Below, piece by piece: positions 42,471-50,554 of a DNA stretch of 64,000 nt. How positions within the stretch are numbered: the stretch's first letter is position 1; each line of letters starts with the position of its first letter. The notes under the pieces are model-generated. The model did no database searches and was not told the origin of the DNA. It saw only the letters and a list, made by a program, of their open reading frames with translations. This stretch comes from Sinorhizobium terangae (GTDB taxonomy: Bacteria; Pseudomonadota; Alphaproteobacteria; Rhizobiales; Rhizobiaceae). The translations under genes were made by a program, and so were the position numbers. The stretch covers positions 62,001 to 126,000 of the forward strand of contig NZ_CP121659.1 in NCBI RefSeq assembly GCF_029714365.1. Reading direction: 5' to 3'.

Positions 42471-45400
42471 TTAGCCGATCGCCATCAGGCTGGCGTTGCC
42501 GCCGGCCGCTGCGGTGTTGATCGACGTCGAGACCTCTTCCAGGAGCCAGTTGAGGCAATAGGCGTCGGGGTTGCGGACGATCTCCTCCTTCGACGCAGCC
42601 TGGACGAGCACCAGCGGACCGGGTAGTCCCGCGATCGCCTTGTTGACGACGCGGACGCGTTCGGCGTCGCCCTCGACGACGGCGCCGGCGAAGGGTCCGT
42701 CCGCGGCCCAGTCCTTCGACCAGGAGAGACGCGCGGCGACGCTCTGGGGCAGGTCCTTGAGCGAAGGCTGCAGGCCGGAGGCGGCGTCGATGACGACGCT
42801 GTTGCCGGTCGCGAGCGCGGCGGCGAGCTGATGGTAGAGGCCCGTCTCGGTCTCAGGCACGAGCAGGATGCGACCGCGCGGGTGGAGCGCATAGAGATTG
42901 CGCTCACCGACCGGCCCCGGCAGCTCCAGCTCAAGCCCGAGCGCCGAACTGCTGCCGGCATTGCGTGCCGCTTCCGCTTCGGCCGTCGCGCCGCGGCCAT
43001 CGAGCCACTTGGCGAAGTCGAGGAGGGCAGGATCCGTATGAACCGAGCTGTGCTGCGGCGGCACCGGCGCGGTCGTCACCAGCCGGCCGAGATAGAGCGG
43101 GCCGCCTGCCTTCGGGCCGGTGCCGGAAAGGCCGCGCCCGCCGAAGGGTTGCACGCCGACGACGGCGCCGATGATGTTGCGGTTCACATAGAGGTTGCCG
43201 GCCTTCACGCGGCTCGTCACATGCGCGATCGTCTCGTCGAGGCGCGTGTGGAGGCCGAATGTCAGCCCGTAACCGGTGGCGTTGATGTCATCGACCAGCC
43301 GGTCGAGATCATCGCGGCGGTAGCGGATGACGTGAAGCACCGGCCCGAAGACCTCACGCTTGAGATCGGAGAGCTTCTGAAGCTCGATGATCGTCGGCGG
43401 CACGAAGGTGCCTTGATCCGTCTCGGCGGCAAGGCCGATCTGCTCCACCTTGCGGCCAAGCCCGCGCATCGCGTCGATGTGCTTCTCGATGATGCCCTTT
43501 GCCTCGGCGGTGATGACCGGGCCGACGTCGACGGAAAGGCGGTCGGTGCGGCCGATGTTCAGTTCGTGCAGCGCCCCCTTCAGCATATTGAGCGTGCGGT
43601 CGGCGACGTCCTCCTGCAGGCAGAGCACGCGCAGCGCCGAGCAGCGCTGGCCGGCGCTGTCGAAGGCTGATGCGATCACGTCGCCGACGACCTGCTCGGC
43701 AAGCGCCGAGGAATCGACGATCATCGCGTTCTGGCCGCCGGTCTCGGCGATCAGCGGGATCGGCCGTCCGGCAGGCGAAAGCCGGTCGGCAAGCTGCGCC
43801 TGAATGAGGCGCGCGACCTCCGTCGAACCGGTGAACATCACGCCGGCAATCTCCGGTGCCGCGACCAGCGCCGCGCCGACACGGCCATCGCCGGGCAGGA
43901 GTTGCAGCACATTGGCCGGGACGCCGGCCTCATGCAGCAGGCGGACGCCTTCGGCGGCGATCAACGGCGTTTCTTCCGCCGGCTTGGCAAGCACCGGATT
44001 GCCCGCAACGAGTGCGGCGGCAATCTGGCCGGTGAAGATCGCCAGCGGGAAGTTCCAGGGGCTAATGCAGACGATCGGCCCGAGCGGCTTATGGGCTGGA
44101 CCGAGCGTGCGGCGCGTCTGTTCGGCATAGTAGCGCAGGAAGTCGATCGCCTCCCGCACCTCTGCGATCGCGTTCGGCAGCGACTTGCCGGCCTCGCGGG
44201 CGATCAGCCCAAGGAGCGTCGGCATGCGCGCCTGCATCAGGTCGGCCGCGCGGTCGAGGCAGGCGGCCCTCTCCGCCGGAAGGACCGCGGCCCATGCGTC
44301 GGCAGCGTCGAGAGCGAGGCGGGCCGCGCGCTTGGCATCCTCGTCCGAGGTTTCCGTCACCGAACCGACGATGTCGCGGTGGTCGCCGGGGTTGAGGACC
44401 GGGCGCGTTTCGCCGGAGGCCACGCCGGTCGCGAGTTGCGGCACGGCTGCCCAGGTGGTCGCGGCGCTCGCCTTCAATGCCTCCGTCAGCGAAGCGAGGC
44501 TCTCTTCGTTCGAAAGATCAACGCCGGCGGAATTGGTGCGCGTCTCGCCGAAAAGCTTCGCCGGGAAGGCAATCTGGTCGTGCTTTGCTCCGACCACCGG
44601 CATGGAGCGGACGATTTCCACCGGATCGGCGATGAGCTCGTCGACCGAGACCTTCGGGTCGGCGATGCGGTTGACGAAGGAGGAGTTTGCGCCGTTTTCG
44701 AGCAGGCGGCGGACGAGGTAGGCAAGCAGCGTCTCGTGCGTGCCGACTGGCGCATAGATGCGGCACGGACGATTGAGATTGGCGCGGCCGACGACCTCGT
44801 CATAGAGCGGCTCGCCCATGCCGTGCAGGCACTGGAACTCGTATTTGCCGACCTGAAAATCCTTTCCGGCCATGTGGTAGATCGTAGCGAGCGTCTGCGC
44901 GTTGTGGGTGGCAAACTGCGGGAAGATCACGTCCGTCGCCGAAAGCAGCTTGCGGGCGCAGGCGATATAGGAAACGTCAGTATGGATCTTGCGGGTGAAG
45001 ACGGGGAAATCCTCAAGCCCGTCGAGCTGCGCGCGCTTGATCTCCGCATCCCAATAGGCGCCCTTGACGAGGCGCACCATGATGCGCCGGCCCGCGCGGC
45101 GCGCGAGGTCGATGATGAAATCCAGAACGAAGGGGCAGCGCTTGCCATAGGCCTGCACAACGAAGCCCATGCCGTTCCAGCCGGAAAGGTCGGCGTCGAG
45201 GCAGAGCTCTTCGAGGAGATCGAGCGACAGCTCCAGCCGGTCGGCCTCCTCGGCGTCGATGTTGAGACCGATGTCGTATTTCTTGGCGATGAGCGCGAGC
45301 GCCTTAACCTTCGGCAGCAATTCGCCCATGACGCGGGAGGCCTGCGCGCGCGTATAGCGCGGGTGGAGCGCCGAGAGCTTGATCGAGATGCCGGGGCCTT

Positions 45401-46178
45401 CGTAGATGCCGCGGCCGGCGGAAGCCTTGCCGATCGCGTGGATCGCGGTTTCATAGTCCTTGTAGTAGCGCTCCGCATCAGCCGCCGTGGTCGCCGCTTC
45501 GCCGAGCATGTCGTAGGAGTAGCGGAAGCCCTTCTGTTCGAGCGCCCGCGAGCGGCGCAGCGCCTCGTCGATCGTCTCGCCGGTGACGAACTGCTCGCCC
45601 ATCATCCGCATTGCCATGTCGACGCCGCGGCGGATCACCGGTTCGCCGCAGCGCGCGATGAGCCGCGACAGCGCAGCAGCAAGGCTGCGGTCGTTGACGG
45701 TCGAGGTCAGCTTGCCGGTGACGACGAGGCCCCAGGTTGCGGCGTTGACGAAGAGCGAACGACCGCCGCCGAGATGCGACTTCCAGTCGCCGTCGGCGAT
45801 CTTGTCGCGGATCAGCGCGTCGCGGGTCGCCGTATCGGGAATGCGCAGCAGCGCTTCCGCAAGGCACATCAGCGCCACGCCCTCCTGGCTCGACAGCGAA
45901 TATTCGTGCACGAGCCCCTCGACGCCCGATCCCTTGTGCTTGGCACGGAGCGCCTCGATCAGCTTGCGGGCGGTTTTGGCGGCGGCATCGCGGATTTCCT
46001 TGGGCAGCGTCGCCGCCTCGATGAGCGCCGGCAGGCATTCCGTTTCGGGACGGCGATAGGCGGCGGTGATAGCCTGGCGAAGCGTGGTTTGCGGCCGGAT
46101 CGGCGGTGCGAAGTCGGCAAAGGGCGCCGGCGCCGCGTCCGTGGCTGGGGGGGATTTTTGAAGCTTGGTCTGGCTCAT
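42471..46178 (-). CDS. putA: Bifunctional proline dehydrogenase/L-glutamate gamma-semialdehyde dehydrogenase
   Basis: Oxidises proline to glutamate in two steps. The protein has 1235 residues. After a short Pro-rich N-terminus the PRODH barrel covers about residues 90-450 (GPGISIKLSALHPRYTRAQ, IMVRLVKGAYWDAEIKRAQ). The P5C dehydrogenase domain (about 540-1010) has PWNFPLAIFTGQIAAALVAGN, ETGGQNAMIVDSSAL and the catalytic Cys in DSAGQRCSALRVL. The C-terminal extension (about 1020-1235) is present. It lacks the N-terminal ribbon-helix-helix DNA-binding domain, so it is not an autorepressor like E. coli PutA. The ATG at 46178 gives MSQTKLQKSPP. Proline catabolism is important in bacteroids of some rhizobia. 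Confidence 0.96.
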   Translation of the reverse strand: MSQTKLQKSPPATDAAPAPFADFAPPIRPQTTLRQAITAAYRRPETECLPALIEAATLPKEIRDAAAKTARKLIEALRAKHKGSGVEGLVHEYSLSSQEGVALMCLAEALLRIPDTATRDALIRDKIADGDWKSHLGGGRSLFVNAATWGLVVTGKLTSTVNDRSLAAALSRLIARCGEPVIRRGVDMAMRMMGEQFVTGETIDEALRRSRALEQKGFRYSYDMLGEAATTAADAERYYKDYETAIHAIGKASAGRGIYEGPGISIKLSALHPRYTRAQASRVMGELLPKVKALALIAKKYDIGLNIDAEEADRLELSLDLLEELCLDADLSGWNGMGFVVQAYGKRCPFVLDFIIDLARRAGRRIMVRLVKGAYWDAEIKRAQLDGLEDFPVFTRKIHTDVSYIACARKLLSATDVIFPQFATHNAQTLATIYHMAGKDFQVGKYEFQCLHGMGEPLYDEVVGRANLNRPCRIYAPVGTHETLLAYLVRRLLENGANSSFVNRIADPKVSVDELIADPVEIVRSMPVVGAKHDQIAFPAKLFGETRTNSAGVDLSNEESLASLTEALKASAATTWAAVPQLATGVASGETRPVLNPGDHRDIVGSVTETSDEDAKRAARLALDAADAWAAVLPAERAACLDRAADLMQARMPTLLGLIAREAGKSLPNAIAEVREAIDFLRYYAEQTRRTLGPAHKPLGPIVCISPWNFPLAIFTGQIAAALVAGNPVLAKPAEETPLIAAEGVRLLHEAGVPANVLQLLPGDGRVGAALVAAPEIAGVMFTGSTEVARLIQAQLADRLSPAGRPIPLIAETGGQNAMIVDSSALAEQVVGDVIASAFDSAGQRCSALRVLCLQEDVADRTLNMLKGALHELNIGRTDRLSVDVGPVITAEAKGIIEKHIDAMRGLGRKVEQIGLAAETDQGTFVPPTIIELQKLSDLKREVFGPVLHVIRYRRDDLDRLVDDINATGYGLTFGLHTRLDETIAHVTSRVKAGNLYVNRNIIGAVVGVQPFGGRGLSGTGPKAGGPLYLGRLVTTAPVPPQHSSVHTDPALLDFAKWLDGRGATAEAEAARNAGSSSALGLELELPGPVGERNLYALHPRGRILLVPETETGLYHQLAAALATGNSVVIDAASGLQPSLKDLPQSVAARLSWSKDWAADGPFAGAVVEGDAERVRVVNKAIAGLPGPLVLVQAASKEEIVRNPDAYCLNWLLEEVSTSINTAAAGGNASLMAIG

Positions 46179-46365
46179 CGAACGGAGTCCTCCACGGAGC
46201 GGTAACGGGGCGCCTGGCACCCCTGATTTCGTGGGCAGAAAATACGCTTGACAACGCCGAACATCCATCCGGCAAATTTCACCGTTCTCGGGATATTTCG
46301 CTATCGACCCGCCAGCAAACGGCGGAACATGCGGAGTGTCGCCGTCAGTGCCGAATGATCCGGGG

Positions 46366-46680
46366 TCAGGCGGCTGCGCCGAAATGGCGTGTGCGCGCGA
46401 TCAGACATTCGTCGTCACCGGGCATACATGTGCGGCACACGATCGGTCGTACCGCATAGATCTTGCAAGCGACGAAGCGGCCGAGAGTGCCATCGAGCGC
46501 CGTGCATCGATCGTTCTCGCAACGCATGCCGCCGAGATCGGCAGCGACATATTCCGCCGGAATGCGATCGAGTTCCTCGTCTGTCTCCAGCGAGAAACGC
46601 GGCCAATCGGCCGAATAGGCACAACAGGCGCCGCAGCTTTGACAGTCGAAATCCAGGCTGGATGAAACGGAATGGCTCAT
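46366..46680 (-). CDS. YkgJ-family cysteine-cluster protein
   Basis: A 104-residue protein with the zinc/iron-chelating UPF0153 (YkgJ) pattern: FDCQSCGACCAYS at residues 10-23 and RPIVCRTCMPGDDECLIAR near 78-96, with further Cys in GMRCENDRCTALDG and VACKIY. The twelve or so Cys probably bind a metal cluster. Function is not established. It stands alone between putA and the SpdA-like gene. Confidence 0.85.
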   Translation of the reverse strand: MSHSVSSSLDFDCQSCGACCAYSADWPRFSLETDEELDRIPAEYVAADLGGMRCENDRCTALDGTLGRFVACKIYAVRPIVCRTCMPGDDECLIARTRHFGAAA

Positions 46681-46721
46681 GGCCCCAGCCTAACACGAAG
46701 GCAGTGGCGTCGAAATGGTCG

Positions 46722-47528
46722 TCACGCCATTGCCGCGTCGCGCCGGGCAATTTCGTAGTCTTCCGTGTGGACAATGACTCCGTCACTGGTAATGAGGATG
46801 ATGCCATAGGCCGCCGGCTCGTCGACGGAGAGCGAGGCGTCGGGCGTATCGAAGGGCATCGGTTGCTGATGAACCGGGCTCTTGAATATCGAGAACGGAA
46901 TGCCGTGGCTCGAGCCGCTGATCGTGCGATGAACATGACCGGCGAAGATGTGGCGCACGTTGCCGTGGCGTTTCACGAGTTCGTAGAATTCCTGCCCGTT
47001 GACAAGGCGGATCATGTCGATGCTCGTGAAGCTGGTCATATGCGGAGGATGGTGCATGAAGATCAGCACCGGCCGGCCGCCGGCCTCGGCGAGTTGCCGG
47101 TCGAGCCAGGCAAGGCGCTGTTGGCAAAGATGCCCAGCGTGGCTCACCGGATAGTCGTAAGGCGGCGCGAACAGCGTGTCGAGCAGCACGGCGCGACAGT
47201 CGTCAAAATCGATGACCTGCTGGACGAAGCCGTTCTCATCGGTTGCCGCGCCGGAAAAAACATCGAGGAAAACCTCGCGTCTGTCATGATTGCCGATCAT
47301 CATCGCCGCCGGCGGAACGAGTTCACCAAGAAGTACCTTCAGGCGCTCGTAGGACGGTCGGTCGGCCCCGTGGGTGAGGTCTCCGGCAAAAATCACCCGA
47401 TCCGCATCCGCCTGGTAACGATTGACGTGAGCGATCCCGCAGGCGAGCCGCCGATAGGGATCGAGCCCGATGATCGTCACACCTTCGGGAACCATATGCA
47501 GGTCGGTGAAGAGGATGAACTTCGTCAT
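46722..47528 (-). CDS. spdA: SpdA-like class III cyclic-nucleotide phosphodiesterase
   Basis: Binuclear metallophosphoesterase of 268 residues from the ATG at 47528. The metal-binding motifs are in order: FTDLHMV (DxH), AGDLTHGA (GD), IGNHDRRE (GNHD), FMHHPPH and AGHVHRT. S. meliloti SpdA, encoded near clr and cyaD1, hydrolyses 2',3'-cyclic nucleotides rather than 3',5'-cAMP; the same neighbourhood here (clr and cyaD1 within 6 kb) supports orthology. CpdA-type 3',5' activity is the alternative. Upstream, an extension of 45 codons is rejected because it lacks family similarity. Confidence 0.82.
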   Translation of the reverse strand: MTKFILFTDLHMVPEGVTIIGLDPYRRLACGIAHVNRYQADADRVIFAGDLTHGADRPSYERLKVLLGELVPPAAMMIGNHDRREVFLDVFSGAATDENGFVQQVIDFDDCRAVLLDTLFAPPYDYPVSHAGHLCQQRLAWLDRQLAEAGGRPVLIFMHHPPHMTSFTSIDMIRLVNGQEFYELVKRHGNVRHIFAGHVHRTISGSSHGIPFSIFKSPVHQQPMPFDTPDASLSVDEPAAYGIILITSDGVIVHTEDYEIARRDAAMA

Positions 47529-47690
47529 GCTCGTTCCGGTGATAGGCGGTACTTTCACGCTCCCGCGCCGCGGCACAACCGTCAAGCGGCAACTTTGGGT
47601 GAATGGGCAACAGGTCGATGTACTTGTCGAGACGGTGTCGTCGGCCGTCTTGCAGCAGGCCAATGAACACTGTATGCAACATCACCCCGT

Positions 47691-47702
47691 CTGATATATC
47701 AG
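47691..47702. promoter_or_regulatory. Perfect 12-bp palindrome, candidate GntR-type operator
   Basis: CTGATATATCAG lies 66 bp ahead of the hydroxyproline epimerase-family gene. The TGATATATCA core is the kind of site used by FadR-type GntR regulators. No such regulator is encoded in the window. Confidence 0.4.
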
Positions 47703-47767
47703 GCGGCGGCGCCGACCTGGTTCGAGATCGGTGAACGGCGAGAAGACGCGATATCCGGAGATAGGTC

Positions 47768-48802
47768 ATGAGATGGAAGCGCACGATCCAGTTGCTGGAC
47801 GTTCATTGCGAGGGTGAGATCGGCAAGGTGGCGATCGGCGGCGTGCCGAAAATCCCGGGCAACTCGATCGCCGAGCAGTTGAACCACATCAACACGGTCG
47901 ACGACAGCCTGCGCCGCTTCCTTTGCCTTGAGCCGCGTTCCGGATCGATCGGCTCGGTCAACCTGCTCGTGCCGCCGAAGCGGCCGGAGGCCGATGCCGG
48001 TTTCATCATCCTTCAGGCGGATCAGGCCCATGCCATGTCCGGTTCCAATTCGATCTGCGTGACGACGGCCCTGCTCGAATCCGGCATGATCGAGATGAAG
48101 GAGCCGGAGACGGTGGTGGTGCTCGACACGGCGGCAGGCCTCGTCAAGGCGACGGCCACCTGCCGCGACGGACGGTGCGAAAGGGTGAAGCTCACCATGG
48201 TGCCGTCCTTCGTGCAGGAGCTCGATGTCGAGGTCGAAACGCCGGAATGGGGCCGCATCAAGCTCGATCTTTGCTTCGGCGGCATTTTCTATGCGCTGGT
48301 CGATGTCCGCCAGATCGGCACGACGATCGAAAAGGCGAATGCGCGGCTACTGGTCGAGGCGGGCATGCTGCTCAAGGACCTCGTCAATCGCACGATCCCG
48401 GTCGTCCATCCGGAAATCCCCGAAATCAGCGGCGTCGCCTATGTGATGTTTCGCGATACCGAGGCGGATGGCATGGTCCGCACCTGCACGACAATGTGGC
48501 CAGGCCGCGTCGATCGCTCTCCTTGCGGAACCGGCAGCTCGGCCAACCTCGCGACGCTTCACGCGCGCGGCCAAGTCAAGCCGGGCGACGTGCTGAAATC
48601 CCGGTCGATCATCGGCTCGGAGTTCGAGGTGGGGCTCGAGGGCGTGACGACGGTCGCCGGCCGGCCGGCAGTCATTCCGACCATCTCCGGTCGGGGCTGG
48701 ACGTTCGGCCTGCATCAGGTGGCGCTGGATCCGTTCGATCCGCTCGCCGAAGGATTTGCGCTGACCGATACCTGGGGGCCGCAGGCGGGCGAGATCCGCT
48801 GA
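47768..48802 (+). CDS. Proline racemase-superfamily enzyme with Ser/Cys active site
   Basis: A 344-residue member of the proline racemase/hydroxyproline 2-epimerase/trans-3-hydroxyproline dehydratase superfamily. The second catalytic Cys is present (Cys253 in DRSPCGTGSSA), but the first is Ser91 (HAMSGSNSICV, where racemases have MCGH). Ser/Cys members have been reported to act on trans-3- or trans-4-hydroxy-L-proline as dehydratase and/or epimerase; a plain proline racemase is unlikely. Such enzymes feed collagen- or plant-wall-derived hydroxyproline into catabolism. It is divergent from spdA. Confidence 0.85.
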   Translation: MRWKRTIQLLDVHCEGEIGKVAIGGVPKIPGNSIAEQLNHINTVDDSLRRFLCLEPRSGSIGSVNLLVPPKRPEADAGFIILQADQAHAMSGSNSICVTTALLESGMIEMKEPETVVVLDTAAGLVKATATCRDGRCERVKLTMVPSFVQELDVEVETPEWGRIKLDLCFGGIFYALVDVRQIGTTIEKANARLLVEAGMLLKDLVNRTIPVVHPEIPEISGVAYVMFRDTEADGMVRTCTTMWPGRVDRSPCGTGSSANLATLHARGQVKPGDVLKSRSIIGSEFEVGLEGVTTVAGRPAVIPTISGRGWTFGLHQVALDPFDPLAEGFALTDTWGPQAGEIR

Positions 48803-48850
48803 GGCCCGATCGTGCGGCGGGCATTATCCCGCCGCGCACAGATGGTGTCT

Positions 48851-49711
48851 TCATTTGGACTGGTCCATCTTTGCCAGCATGGCGGTGCGCAAAACGCTGC
48901 CGGTGGCGATCGGGTCGAGCTTTTGTTGCCCAAGCGGATCGCCCCGATTGGCTGCCTGCCTGAACAGTTCCTGTGCGGCGACAGGGTTGCGCCGCACGCC
49001 TTCACCGCTTTCGAACATCAGGCCCAGATTGATCATCGCGTCGACATTGCCGCGCTCGGCGGCGAGCCCGTAGAATTTTGCGGCCTCTAGATTGTCTTCC
49101 GGCACCGCCTTGCCCTCGTCGAGCATCACCGCCAGATTGAATGCGGCGACGTCGTCGCCGGCGATCGATGCCCGCTCAAACCAGCGGATTGCAAGCGCGC
49201 CGTCAGCGGCAGTACCGACACCGTCGCGATAGGCGACACCGAGATTGTAGGCGGCGAGGATGTTTCCGGCTGCAGCTGCTCGCTGATAGAGGTCGAACGC
49301 CGTTTGCGCTTCGCCCGCCTCGGCAAGCAGGGCGCTGTAATTCACCATGGCGAGCGCATGACCGCCGCGCGCGGCTTCCTCGAGGATGCGGCGCGACTGG
49401 ACTTTCTGCCCGGCCTTGTCGAGGACACGCGCGAGCTGGAATTGTGTGCGCGCATCGCCATTCTGGTTATAGGCTTCGCGGCAGGCGGAAAGCGCGATAC
49501 CGATGCGGATATCTTCCGTGGAAACCGCCGGGAACGATCTGTTCCGCTCGAGGTCGAATTCGCTGCCCGCTTCCCGGTCGCATTGTTCCGCGGCGGTCAG
49601 GTCGGAAGCGCGCGCCGCGGGCAGCGCGATCGCAGCAAACGAAAGGAGCATGATGGCCGCCAACAGCAGGACGTTGGCGATGCGAATGCACTGATTGATC
49701 CGGTTGCTCAT
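48851..49711 (-). CDS. Exported Sel1-repeat (TPR-like) protein
   Basis: A 286-residue protein with an N-terminal signal or anchor (residues 12-36) followed by a helical repeat array. Sel1-like repeats are seen from about residue 108 to 262: GGHALAMVNYSALLAEAGE, AGNILAAYNLGVAYRDGVGT, AGDDVAAFNLAVMLDEGKAV, RGNVDAMINLGLMFESGEGV. Such proteins are protein-protein scaffolds in the periplasm or at the membrane. Its start lies 52 bp from a near-perfect Clr box, so it is a good candidate for control by cAMP-Clr in the same cluster. Confidence 0.88.
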   Translation of the reverse strand: MSNRINQCIRIANVLLLAAIMLLSFAAIALPAARASDLTAAEQCDREAGSEFDLERNRSFPAVSTEDIRIGIALSACREAYNQNGDARTQFQLARVLDKAGQKVQSRRILEEAARGGHALAMVNYSALLAEAGEAQTAFDLYQRAAAAGNILAAYNLGVAYRDGVGTAADGALAIRWFERASIAGDDVAAFNLAVMLDEGKAVPEDNLEAAKFYGLAAERGNVDAMINLGLMFESGEGVRRNPVAAQELFRQAANRGDPLGQQKLDPIATGSVLRTAMLAKMDQSK

Positions 49712-49762
49712 GACGGTTTCCCTCTTAGTACCCCCATCCTACGGCGGTCGCTGCGCCGGCCC

Positions 49763-49778
49763 TGTTCCTGGGGAAACA
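49763..49778. promoter_or_regulatory. Predicted Clr (CRP-like) binding site
   Basis: TGTTCCTGGGGAAACA fits the S. meliloti Clr consensus HGTYHCNNNNGRWACA at every specified position. It lies between the divergent Sel1-repeat gene (start 52 bp left) and FecR-like gene (start 153 bp right), 2.7 kb from clr itself. Confidence 0.72.
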
Positions 49779-49930
49779 GCGGCGCTTCACATCGGGCGGC
49801 GAAGTCGCGGGGGGGAGGCGCCTGCGTCGTGCAAAGGCGAGATGCGTCTTGCTTCGCCTATGCGTGCGGTTATCCTCTGAAACGCCGGAGGCTCGAACAG
49901 GGAGCGTTGCGGGAGCAGCGAGCAAAGCCG

Positions 49931-50545
49931 ATGCGGCAGATATTTGTGAAAAGGCGTTTTTTTGTCGGCGGCCTGATGCTGGCGGCGATCGCCGGCCGGT
50001 CGGCGCGGGCGGCGCCCAATTCCGTGGTCGGCAAGGCGGAAAAGATACGCGGCAATGTACGCCGTCGGCAGGGAGAGGACGATGCGCGGCTTGCCGTCGG
50101 CAGTGACGTTCTCGACAACGATTATGTGTCGACGAGCACCAACAGCTTTGCCGATTTGGCGCTCAGCGAGACGCGCATCCTGCTCGGTCCGCAAACGGAA
50201 CTCTTGATCGACAGGTTCATCGCCGGCCAGGGTGGCACGCTGGAACTCGGTCTTGGCCGGATGGTATTCGACCGTCCGGAAGGGCTTTCGAAGGTGAACG
50301 TGGCAGTGCGCACGGCTTTCGGCATGATCGGCGTGCGCGGCACGAAATTCTTCTGCGGCCCGAGCAGGGCCGCCTTTGCCGTCTTCGTCGAGCGTGGAGC
50401 GGTCTCGGTCCGGGGCGGCGGCGTGACGCGCACGGTTACAGCCGGCCAGGGCGTCGACTTCGACCGGCCCGGCGCAGCGCCGTCGGAGCTGACAAACTGG
50501 GGGCAGGCCCGCATCCGGGAAGCCTATGCAAGCGTCGGCTTGTAA
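49931..50545 (+). CDS. Exported FecR-domain protein
   Basis: A 204-residue protein starting at the ATG 49931, with a twin-arginine-like signal (VKRRFFVGGLMLAAIAGRSARA). The mature part holds a FecR domain (residues about 60-150; DVLDNDYVSTSTNSFADLALSETRILLG and VAVRTAFGMIGVRGTKFF), as in proteins that sense or scaffold in the periplasm, but it lacks the anti-sigma N-terminal domain of true FecR. It converges with the adenylate cyclase gene and shares the Clr-box region with the Sel1 gene. A FecR-like gene is adjacent to cyaD1 in S. meliloti as I recall it. Confidence 0.85.
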   Translation: MRQIFVKRRFFVGGLMLAAIAGRSARAAPNSVVGKAEKIRGNVRRRQGEDDARLAVGSDVLDNDYVSTSTNSFADLALSETRILLGPQTELLIDRFIAGQGGTLELGLGRMVFDRPEGLSKVNVAVRTAFGMIGVRGTKFFCGPSRAAFAVFVERGAVSVRGGGVTRTVTAGQGVDFDRPGAAPSELTNWGQARIREAYASVGL

Positions 50546-50554
50546 CGCACGCCG

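Noticed and set aside
42471..46178. PutA as a trifunctional autorepressor
   Set aside because: No ribbon-helix-helix domain in the N-terminus; the protein starts directly with a Pro-rich linker and the PRODH region.
43902..46205. 767-codon open frame on the plus strand
   Set aside because: Exact antisense of putA. High GC keeps the opposite strand open; composition (Arg/Asp/Glu/Gly-rich) and lack of any domain show it is a shadow.
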